Source of the DNA: Firmicutes bacterium UBA4916
GTDB taxonomy: Bacteria > Bacillota > Clostridia > Tissierellales > Tepidimicrobiaceae
Assembly: GCA_002398845.1 (NCBI GenBank)
Contig: DHBY01000089.1
Location: 31,755-62,067, forward strand
Direction of reading: 5' to 3'
Length of the DNA: 30,313 bases
Shown one piece after another: positions 23,997-30,313 of the stretch. The notes beneath the pieces were generated by a model. The model was not told the origin of the DNA, searched no databases, and saw only the letters and a program-made list of their open reading frames with translations. How positions within the stretch are numbered: the stretch's first letter is position 1; each line of letters begins with the position of its first letter. Position numbers and translations under genes: made by a program.

Positions 23997-24962
23997 ATGG
24001 AGTGTGAAAAGATTATAAAACCTTTAGAATTTCTATTTTATGAGGATATTAAAAACAATAATGGACCATCTCATATTACAGACTTAATAGTTATAACTAT
24101 TAAATCTCTTTTGCCGTCAGAGGACTATGTAGCGGTGAATTTAGATTACAATAGATATAATGAGGAAATAAAGCTTTGGAAGTATTATAGACATGGGGAG
24201 AATAGTTCACTATTAAATATACTTGGGGCTGTAAGCCCCGAGGTATATTGGAATCATGTAGATGATACCGTATATCTAAGGATAGTTCCCATTGTGTTAA
24301 CCAATAAGGATTATTCGGCAATTAAAAATGAGACAATTAAAAATGTGTTGTTTTCAACTGGAAATATAAAAACTTTGATTGAGGCTATTCTTTTATCAAA
24401 ATTATTATATCTTCTTATTCTAAATGAAGAAGATATAATAGATAAATTAAAAGAAGAAATAATTAATTTGTCTCAAGTTGAATTTATAGAGGAGCATGGG
24501 AAGGATTTTAGGATTCCTATAGAGGAATATGATGGGAATTTTAAAGTTTTATTTGAGCAAAACAAGATTTTTGCTTTAAATGTTTTAAATCAATCCTATT
24601 CTAAAGATTTTAGTTCCTTACAAGATGCTATAGAAGTATATTTAAATGGTAAGTCTGGAAGGACTAGCATAGGTAAAAGTATAAATTTCTATATATATGG
24701 ACAGCTTGACAGCCATTTTGAAATCGATGATTATTATAAAGAATTAGGACTATATCTTTATAGATTAAGGAAAGGAAGAATAAATCCAGAAGTTTTAAAA
24801 ATTAAAAATTATTATTTGCCTGATGTATTTCAATTTAGTGAAGGAGATACTTTTTATCATTCACTATTAAATAAATCAAAAGTAATAAAAAAAGAAGTGG
24901 TCAAGAATAAAACCATTATGTATGTAAATACTAAATCAGGCATCTATAAATTTACTAAATAA
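23997..24962 (+). CDS. Unknown 321-residue soluble protein
   Basis: I do not recognise this family. It has no signal peptide and no clear membrane segment, although residues about 120-145 are hydrophobic (EAILLSKLLYLLILNEEDI). It is rich in Asp, Glu, Lys and Tyr. A GRTSIGKS segment near residues 219-226 only loosely resembles a P-loop and does not fit Walker A. The C-terminal 60 residues (FQFSEGDTFYHSLL onward, then basic) may be a separate small domain. AGGGG lies about 9 nt before ATG23997. It starts 11 nt after argS with no terminator between, so it is probably co-transcribed under the arginine T-box. Its own terminator follows. Confidence 0.8.
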   Translation: MECEKIIKPLEFLFYEDIKNNNGPSHITDLIVITIKSLLPSEDYVAVNLDYNRYNEEIKLWKYYRHGENSSLLNILGAVSPEVYWNHVDDTVYLRIVPIVLTNKDYSAIKNETIKNVLFSTGNIKTLIEAILLSKLLYLLILNEEDIIDKLKEEIINLSQVEFIEEHGKDFRIPIEEYDGNFKVLFEQNKIFALNVLNQSYSKDFSSLQDAIEVYLNGKSGRTSIGKSINFYIYGQLDSHFEIDDYYKELGLYLYRLRKGRINPEVLKIKNYYLPDVFQFSEGDTFYHSLLNKSKVIKKEVVKNKTIMYVNTKSGIYKFTK

Positions 24963-24968
24963 ATTAAA

Positions 24969-24992
24969 CCTTCCAGCTTGGAAGGCTTTTTT
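24969..24992 (+). terminator. Terminator of argS and the 321-residue gene
   Basis: CCTTCC (24969-24974) pairs with GGAAGG (24980-24985) around AGCTT, followed by CTTTTTT. The flanking TTAAA on the other side gives only weak minus-strand termination for the gene at 25029-25247. Confidence 0.85.
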
Positions 24993-25028
24993 ATCTGATA
25001 AACTTTAGTCAAGATTATAAATTGAAAA

Positions 25029-25247
25029 CTAAACAAGGTTTTGAGACTTACAGGAATCATTTAAATATTCCAAAAACTCTTCTTCACTGCTTTCAGCAAG
25101 GGAACTTAATTCTTTTAGAATACTATTTTTTAAATTAATAAATGCTTCTATATTTGTTTTAGAACCAGTGTATTCTAATGCTTCAATTATCATCAGCATA
25201 TCTTCTTTGGACATTTCTTGGATTGATATTTTGTCAAACGTTCTCAT
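25029..25247 (-). CDS. Unknown 72-residue acidic protein
   Basis: A small soluble protein, predicted mostly helical, with two parts: MSKEDMLMIIEALEYTGSK, and an acidic LAESSEEEFLEYLND region ending in a single Cys (CKSQNLV). I do not recognise the family. It is judged real because AAAGGGG sits 7 nt before ATG25247 and a well-formed minus-strand promoter lies upstream. It is convergent with the argS-side genes and divergent from the radical SAM gene. Confidence 0.75.
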   Translation of the reverse strand: MRTFDKISIQEMSKEDMLMIIEALEYTGSKTNIEAFINLKNSILKELSSLAESSEEEFLEYLNDSCKSQNLV

Positions 25248-25284
25248 AGGACGACCCCTTTCATAAATATATAATCTTTATTCT

Positions 25285-25313
25285 ATTCTACACTTTTTCC
25301 TTAGAATCTTCAA
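25285..25313 (-). promoter_or_regulatory. Promoter of the 72-residue gene
   Basis: On the minus strand, TTGAAG (25313-25308), a 17-nt spacer and TAGAAT (25290-25285), about 40 nt upstream of the start codon. Confidence 0.65.
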
Positions 25314-25383
25314 TATAACAAAAGACTTAAAAAGCATTAGGTATTCTCCCTTAAACTATATGGTGTAGGTTTAGAATACTTTA

Positions 25384-25392
25384 TGCTATAAT
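25384..25392 (+). promoter_or_regulatory. Extended -10 promoter of the radical SAM gene
   Basis: TGCTATAAT: a perfect -10 (25387-25392) with the upstream TG of an extended -10 element. The -35 region is poor. It is 30 nt before ATG25423 and divergent from the promoter at 25285-25313. Confidence 0.65.
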
Positions 25393-25422
25393 GGAGATAG
25401 TCTAAAAAGGAAGGTAGGAAAG

Positions 25423-27180
25423 ATGAAAACAATATTAACCACTTTAAATTCTAAGTTTATACATTCAGCATTATCTATTCGATATTTAAAAGCTTATTCA
25501 AAGGAAATACCCATAGAGCTAATGGAATTTACTATTAATCAAAATATAGATTATATAGTAGGCGAAATTTATAAAAAGAAACCAGATATTATTGGATTTT
25601 CCACATATATATGGAATAGGGATGAAACATTAAAGGTATGTGAAATGCTTAAAATCGTTAGTTCTAACACTAAAATTATATTAGGAGGACCAGAAGTATC
25701 CTTTGATGGGGATGAACTTTTACAGAAATATTGGTTCGTAGATTTTATTGTATATGGAGAAGGGGAAGAAACCTTTGAAAAGCTATTGAAAACTATTATT
25801 AATGAAAATCATGATTATGATGATATTAATGGATTGATCTATAGGGAAGGGGACAAAGTAATAAAGAATTCTCCTAGGGTATTAATCCATAATTTAGATT
25901 CTATCCCATCACCCTATAGGGATATTGAAGATGATTTTAGGAATAAAATCGTTTATTTTGAGAGCTCAAGAGGCTGCCCATTTAACTGTCAATTTTGTTT
26001 GTCTTCTACCATTAAAGGGGTTAGATATTTTAGCCTAGATAGGGTAAAAGAAGATTTAGGGAGGCTTATTGATGCCAAGGTAAAACAGGTTAAGTTCGTA
26101 GATAGAACTTTTAATGCAAATAAGGAATATGCAATGGAGATTATGAATTTCATAATGAGCAAAAACCCAAAGAACATGAACTTTCACTTTGAGGTTACCG
26201 CCCATCTATTAGATGATGAAATGCTGCAATTTATAAAAAAGGCCAAAGAAGGATTGTTTCAATTTGAAATAGGAGTTCAATCTACCAATGAAATGACATT
26301 AAATGCTATTGGTAGAACAACTAACTTCAAAAAATTAAAATCAGTGACGGAAGAAATAAGGGACTTTAGAAATATACATCAGCATTTAGACTTAATTGCA
26401 GGGCTTCCCTATGAGGATTATAATAGTTTTAAAAAATCCTTTAATGATGTATATGAGATTAAACCTGAGAAAATACAATTAGGCTTTTTAAAGTTACTTA
26501 AAGGCTCTGAATTAAGAAATAAAAAAGATGAATATGGATTTAAATTTTTAGATATGCCGCCTTATGAAGTTTTGGAAACGGATTATATTAAATATAATGA
26601 AATGCTTAAACTAAAAGGAATAGAAGATTTAGTTGGAAGATATTATAATGAAGGTTATTTTGAAAATACCTTAGAATATATAATAACAAATCATTATAAT
26701 ACAGCTTTTGACTTTTTTGAAGATTATTTAAAATTTTGGGAAAAGAAAAAGTACCATACCGTATCTCATAACAGGAATAGACTGTATGAAATATTGATGG
26801 AATTTTATAATTTCAAAGGTTTTTCAGACTTAAAACTGTTAAATGAAATCATTAAATATGATTATCTTTATAATAATAGGAATACAAATATTCCCGAGGG
26901 TATAAAAAGAGTAGCTATAAGTTTAATACAAAAAAACAAGCATGAGATATTAAAAAATCAAGAATTACTAAATGATTGTTTAGCTCATTACAAGGATATA
27001 CCTACTAAACAGATCATCAATAAAGTTCATATAGAGGAATTTGAATTTGATGTAATAAAACTATTTAAAAATGATTATGTTTTAAATGATGAAATGATTA
27101 AAAATACCACCATTTTATTTGAATATAAAGATACTGTTATAAATAGATGTATAACATATGATATTACTAAGTACATTTAG
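25423..27180 (+). CDS. Cobalamin-binding radical SAM protein, DUF4080 type
   Basis: A protein of 585 residues. The N-terminal cobalamin-binding-like Rossmann domain (about 1-130) has TLNSKFIHSALSIRYLKAY and PDIIGFSTYIW, ending with the GEGEETF motif (112-118) common in B12-radical SAM enzymes. The radical SAM domain has the 4Fe-4S motif CPFNCQFC (C185, C189, C192), and the later GVQSTNEMTLNAIGR and LDLIAGLPYED. The C-terminal 200 residues are the DUF4080 region. I know of no established substrate for the family; methylation or ring-rearrangement chemistry is possible. GGAAGG lies shortly before ATG25423. It heads the run of four co-directional genes. Confidence 0.9.
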   Translation: MKTILTTLNSKFIHSALSIRYLKAYSKEIPIELMEFTINQNIDYIVGEIYKKKPDIIGFSTYIWNRDETLKVCEMLKIVSSNTKIILGGPEVSFDGDELLQKYWFVDFIVYGEGEETFEKLLKTIINENHDYDDINGLIYREGDKVIKNSPRVLIHNLDSIPSPYRDIEDDFRNKIVYFESSRGCPFNCQFCLSSTIKGVRYFSLDRVKEDLGRLIDAKVKQVKFVDRTFNANKEYAMEIMNFIMSKNPKNMNFHFEVTAHLLDDEMLQFIKKAKEGLFQFEIGVQSTNEMTLNAIGRTTNFKKLKSVTEEIRDFRNIHQHLDLIAGLPYEDYNSFKKSFNDVYEIKPEKIQLGFLKLLKGSELRNKKDEYGFKFLDMPPYEVLETDYIKYNEMLKLKGIEDLVGRYYNEGYFENTLEYIITNHYNTAFDFFEDYLKFWEKKKYHTVSHNRNRLYEILMEFYNFKGFSDLKLLNEIIKYDYLYNNRNTNIPEGIKRVAISLIQKNKHEILKNQELLNDCLAHYKDIPTKQIINKVHIEEFEFDVIKLFKNDYVLNDEMIKNTTILFEYKDTVINRCITYDITKYI

Positions 27181-27188
27181 GAGAGTGA

Positions 27189-27953
27189 TTGATTTTGGAT
27201 TTATTAAAAGATATAGTAATGGTGAATAAAGCAACTATTAAGAAAAGCGTAAAATCATTTAAAAATAATTGGATAATAATCTTTACAGGTTTGGTATATG
27301 TATTTTTAAATATTTTTATGCTAACTATTTTAAATACATTTTTTAGAGGGGTACTATTTGTTTTAGCAGGGTTTATAATGGCAATTGTAAGCAGTAGCCT
27401 TATATCCAACTATTTGTATCTGCTATCCAATATAATTAACTATGACAGAATAACTAAAGATGATTTTAAAGATGGTTTCAAATATTTTCTATGGAAAGTA
27501 TATGGTGTATTTTTCATAGCTTGGCTAGCAAGCTATTTTTTATCTTTTATTGAGAGACTGGCAGGAACCAATGCAGCGCTATTAAGTCGAATAATTAGCA
27601 TAGTAATATTGATTGCTTTAAATCCATTGCCAGAGACTATTTATCAGAAATATTATTCCCCTTTTGAAAGCATTGGCTATGCATTTGAATTTATGAGGGA
27701 AAACTGGTTGAATTGGATGATACCTAATATTATATTTTATTTTTTATTATATTTAACCACAGGTACTTTGCTATCAGATATTTTTACAACTCATTTAAAT
27801 TTTAATTTTGATTTTAGTATTAGGGGTATAGGTATATATTTATTAATGCAAGCATTATTTTCTTTTATGATGATATATAGAGGACATTTGTATAAGCTTT
27901 TAAGTACAAGTACCAGAAGAAAAAGAATGTATATGAACAAATTTTATGATTAG
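27189..27953 (+). CDS. Unknown polytopic membrane protein
   Basis: A protein of 254 residues with about six predicted membrane segments (near 28-51, 54-80, 102-121, 131-146, 177-195 and 213-230) and a basic C-terminus (RRKRMYMNKFYD). I recognise no catalytic motif. The 159-180 segment, IGYAFEFMRENWLNWMIPN, resembles a repeat seen in DUF4013-like membrane proteins, but only loosely. Two TTG codons are possible starts: TTG27189 is 5 nt after GGAG (27180-27183) and TTG27195 is 11 nt after it. It begins 8 nt after the radical SAM stop codon and ends 11 nt before the TPR gene, so the three look like one operon. Confidence 0.82.
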   Translation: MILDLLKDIVMVNKATIKKSVKSFKNNWIIIFTGLVYVFLNIFMLTILNTFFRGVLFVLAGFIMAIVSSSLISNYLYLLSNIINYDRITKDDFKDGFKYFLWKVYGVFFIAWLASYFLSFIERLAGTNAALLSRIISIVILIALNPLPETIYQKYYSPFESIGYAFEFMRENWLNWMIPNIIFYFLLYLTTGTLLSDIFTTHLNFNFDFSIRGIGIYLLMQALFSFMMIYRGHLYKLLSTSTRRKRMYMNKFYD

Positions 27954-27964
27954 TAGGTGAGAAT

Positions 27965-29104
27965 ATGAGCGTAATAGATGATTATTTTATAAAAAAATCT
28001 GATAAGGTTTCATTTATTGAACTAAGGAAGGGTTCTATTATAGAAATAAACGATTATATTATTAAAGATAATATACCCCTCCCAATGGCTACAGGTACTT
28101 TAGTAAAAGAAATAAAAAACGGAAATATTGATGAAGAATTTAAATTAGCATATCTAATAGAAGGTATTATCTATATTTTAGGTATTGACTATGATTTTAA
28201 ATTTAAAGAGGAATACAAAAAAATACTATATAGTTATGACCCAAAAATTGAAAGCTACATTTTCTATAAAGGGCTTAAGCATATAGAAAATAAAAATTAT
28301 GATGATGGGGCAATCTTTTTTAGGGCATTGACTAATATAAATAATAGAAATGTTAATGGAATATTTAACTATGCTTTATCTTTGGAAAATATCTCAAAAG
28401 ATTTCATAAATAGGGGCGATGAAGCTAAAGGAAAGATATTTTTAATTGAATCCACAAATCAATTAGAATCAATTCTTGATATTGAATCAGATTTTTCTTT
28501 GGCTTATTATAAATTAGGCTACCACTATAAATACTATGAACAATTCTTAAAGGCTAAACTAATTTGGGAAAAATATTTAAAATTAGGCGATGAAGAAGAA
28601 AGGCTACAAGAAGTAAGAGAACAGCTAGGACTTATTACAGACGATGTAGATTTTGAAGTAGGGTTAAACCATCTATCCAATGGAGAATATGAATTGGCTT
28701 TAGAAAAGTTTACTAGATTGGCTTCAAAACATGAAGAATGGTGGAATATATTTTATTTAACAGGATTAGCCTATAAGGGTTTAGGAGAATATGAAAATGC
28801 TATAGAATTTTTCTATGAAGCCATAGAACTAGATGGCAAAAATGTTGATGTATATAATGAATTAGGAATTTGTTTATTTGGTACGGGGAATATAAACGAG
28901 GCTATAAAAATATTTAGTGAAGGTATAGATTTAGATGATTCTGATTATAAAATAATCTTTAATAGGGGTATGGCTTTTTTACAATTAGGTCTTATAGAAA
29001 AGGCTACAGAGGATATAGGCACTGCCTATAGATTAAATCCTGATGATATAGCAGTAAAAAATCAAATGAAGGAATTAGAAAAAGTTAAAAAGAATATAGA
29101 ATAA
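27965..29104 (+). CDS. TPR-repeat protein
   Basis: A soluble protein of 379 residues with no signal peptide. The first 100 residues match nothing I recognise. From about residue 100 onward there are tetratricopeptide repeats, the clearest being WWNIFYLTGLAYKGLGEYEN, then VDVYNELGICLFGTGNINEA and YKIIFNRGMAFLQLGLIEKA, near 260-365. TPR arrays usually hold protein partners together; no enzyme motif is visible. AGGTGA precedes ATG27965, 11 nt after the membrane protein gene. The next gene starts 18 nt downstream. Confidence 0.88.
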   Translation: MSVIDDYFIKKSDKVSFIELRKGSIIEINDYIIKDNIPLPMATGTLVKEIKNGNIDEEFKLAYLIEGIIYILGIDYDFKFKEEYKKILYSYDPKIESYIFYKGLKHIENKNYDDGAIFFRALTNINNRNVNGIFNYALSLENISKDFINRGDEAKGKIFLIESTNQLESILDIESDFSLAYYKLGYHYKYYEQFLKAKLIWEKYLKLGDEEERLQEVREQLGLITDDVDFEVGLNHLSNGEYELALEKFTRLASKHEEWWNIFYLTGLAYKGLGEYENAIEFFYEAIELDGKNVDVYNELGICLFGTGNINEAIKIFSEGIDLDDSDYKIIFNRGMAFLQLGLIEKATEDIGTAYRLNPDDIAVKNQMKELEKVKKNIE

Positions 29105-29122
29105 TTTATTGGGGGGGTTCGT

Positions 29123-30037
29123 ATGTCAATAAAAAAATTGGACGAGCTGCTAAAAGTAGATTATAAAAGAAAGATGAAATTAGCGGTAGTCGCTTCTCAT
29201 GATGAGAAAGTACTAGAAGCTATTACAGAAGCAAGTAAACTTGGAATAGCTGAACCTATTTTGATAGGAGATGAAGAGAAGACTAAAGAAATTGCAAGGG
29301 AAAAGGGCATGAAAATTGAGGAATATGAGATAATAGATGAAAAGGATTTAATTAAGTCAGCAGAAATTGGAGTTAAGTTGGTGAGTAGTGGCAGGGCTGA
29401 TTTTATTATGAAAGGCTTAGTAGATACTTCAATTTTATTAAAAGCTGTATTAAATAAGGAATGGGGTCTTAGAACCAATAGCTTATTGAGCCATGTAATG
29501 ATATATGAAGTACCATCATATGATAAATTACTTTATTTAACAGATGGAGGTATGAATCTATATCCTAATCTAGACGATAAGGTTAGAATTATAGAAAATA
29601 GTATAAAGGTTGCAAAAGCATTGGGTAATGAAAGGGTAAATGTAGCATGCCTTGCTGCAAAAGAAAAAGTAAATCCAAAGATGCAAGCAACAATAGATGC
29701 AGCGGAGCTAAAAAAGATGTATGAAGAAGGACATTTTGAAGAAGGGGTAATAGTTGATGGACCTATGGCATTGGATTTAGCAATATCTAAAAAATCGGCA
29801 GAAATCAAAGGATATAAATCTCAAATAGCAGGGGATGCAGATGTGCTGCTTGTACCAACTATTGAGATGGGCAATGGAATAGGGAAAAGTATAACATATT
29901 TTGCAAAAGGTAAATCAGCAGGTATAATCATGGGAGCAAAAGCTCCAATAGTTTTAGTTTCTAGGGCAGACACCTATGAATCAAAGCTATACTCCATTGC
30001 ACTTGGTAGTATAATATCAAATCATCTATTTAAATAA
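29123..30037 (+). CDS. ptb: Phosphate butyryltransferase/acetyltransferase family enzyme
   Basis: A protein of 304 residues, the usual length of Ptb. The PTA_PTB fold is shown by KLAVVASHDEKVLEAITEA, GRADFIMKGLVDTSILLKAV, YLTDGGMNLYPNLDDKV, GVIVDGPMALDLAIS and VPTIEMGNGIGKSITYFAKG. The reaction is acyl-CoA + phosphate to acyl phosphate + CoA, which in fermenters feeds an acyl kinase to make ATP. No butyrate kinase (buk) gene follows; non-coding DNA does. Acetyl-CoA, butyryl-CoA or branched acyl-CoA are possible substrates, and annotation pipelines often call such proteins phosphate acyltransferase without certainty. A G-rich site GGGGGGG precedes ATG29123. Confidence 0.88.
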   Translation: MSIKKLDELLKVDYKRKMKLAVVASHDEKVLEAITEASKLGIAEPILIGDEEKTKEIAREKGMKIEEYEIIDEKDLIKSAEIGVKLVSSGRADFIMKGLVDTSILLKAVLNKEWGLRTNSLLSHVMIYEVPSYDKLLYLTDGGMNLYPNLDDKVRIIENSIKVAKALGNERVNVACLAAKEKVNPKMQATIDAAELKKMYEEGHFEEGVIVDGPMALDLAISKKSAEIKGYKSQIAGDADVLLVPTIEMGNGIGKSITYFAKGKSAGIIMGAKAPIVLVSRADTYESKLYSIALGSIISNHLFK

Positions 30038-30096
30038 CAAAAATTAAAATAAAGGGGAATGTTGAGATAAGGTTAGATAATATAAGATATAGAGTT

Positions 30097-30221
30097 ATTT
30101 TGACATTTAAGCATGAATTTTGGGGATTGAATACATTCTTAAAATATGTTAAGTTATTAAATGTCGCCAGTTAAACAGACGGTGGCAAGCGAGTAATAAT
30201 GGTATATTTAAAAGTCAAAAT
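30097..30221. other. Non-coding region with nested inverted repeats
   Basis: Three arms overlap. ATTTTGAC (30097-30104) is the exact inverse of GTCAAAAT (30214-30221). GACATTTAA (30102-30110) is the exact inverse of TTAAATGTC (30157-30165). GCCA (30166-30169) can also pair with TGGC (30183-30186). No ORF or recognised RNA family is seen in 30038-30249. Confidence 0.55.
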
Positions 30222-30249
30222 GATAAGATAAAAACTTTTTAAAAAAATA

Positions 30250-30278
30250 TTGACAACAATATTTAAATATGCTATAGT
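30250..30278 (+). promoter_or_regulatory. Strong promoter, probably of an rRNA operon
   Basis: TTGACA (30250-30255), a 17-nt spacer and TATAGT (30273-30278), with A/T tracts (30230-30249) upstream that resemble an UP element. Downstream, GAACCTAGAAAACTTAAC (30296-30313) resembles the antiterminator-like leader that precedes 16S rRNA in Firmicutes. The rRNA gene itself is beyond the window, so this is inference. Confidence 0.6.
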
Positions 30279-30313
30279 AGTTAAGCAACACAAATGAACC
30301 TAGAAAACTTAAC

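Noticed and set aside
24651..24680. Possible P-loop (GRTSIGKS) in the 321-residue protein
   Set aside because: The spacing does not fit GxxxxGK[ST] and no Walker B follows, so no ATPase call is made.
30100..30128. Second promoter with TTGACA at 30100-30105
   Set aside because: No acceptable -10 element occurs 16-18 nt downstream (GGGATT is found there).
1..30313. CRISPR arrays, insertion sequences, phage genes or att sites
   Set aside because: No regularly spaced repeats, transposase or integrase motifs, or target-site duplications were seen by eye.

Overview
The window is AT-rich, gene-dense chromosome from a low-GC, Gram-positive, anaerobe-like bacterium. T-box leaders, an infC leader, a spore-associated YtxC gene, strong AGGAGG-type ribosome binding sites and TTGACA/TATAAT promoters place it in the Firmicutes. 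The gene mix (phosphate butyryltransferase-type enzyme, cobalamin radical SAM protein, KtrAB, and a Bacillus-like infC/pheST/zapA/mutS2 order) suggests a spore-forming clostridial lineage, perhaps near the Tissierellales. That lineage call is inference, not read from a marker gene. I see no phage, transposon, CRISPR array or other mobile DNA.

Layout. 1-56: 3' end of a tRNA, most likely Cys, and its terminator. 77-1743: a DUF6873-like protein and the sporulation-linked protein YtxC. 1848-5396: hisS, then thrS behind a threonine T-box. 5445-6995 (minus): a short FtsH-like membrane AAA metalloprotease, divergent from a PepV-like dipeptidase (7135-8532). 8586-9905: the translation operon infC-rpmI-rplT behind an L20-type leader; infC starts at an AUU codon. 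10003-12818: KtrB/KtrA potassium uptake and a TrmH-family 2'-O-methyltransferase. 13017-16453: pheS-pheT. 16595-21986: zapA, a large U32 protein and mutS2, tightly packed. 22014-24962: an arginine T-box, argS and an unknown 321-residue protein. 25029-25247 (minus): an unknown 72-residue protein. 25423-30037: a co-directional run of a DUF4080-type radical SAM protein, a polytopic membrane protein, a TPR protein and a Ptb/Pta-family acyltransferase. 30038-30313: non-coding DNA ending in a strong promoter and an rRNA-leader-like sequence, so an rRNA operon probably starts just beyond the window.

Most genes serve translation: four aminoacyl-tRNA synthetases, IF3, L35, L20, a probable rRNA methyltransferase, and MutS2 with its likely ribosome-rescue role. 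Control is largely by premature termination. Two T-boxes read uncharged tRNA-Thr and tRNA-Arg, and the infC leader probably senses free L20. hisS and pheST have no T-box, although pheST has an unusual short promoter-plus-hairpin leader. The window is mostly housekeeping. The less ordinary parts are the mini-FtsH, the extended ZapA, the uncharacterised proteins at 77, 23997 and 25029, the radical SAM/membrane/TPR run, and the structured promoter region at the right end.
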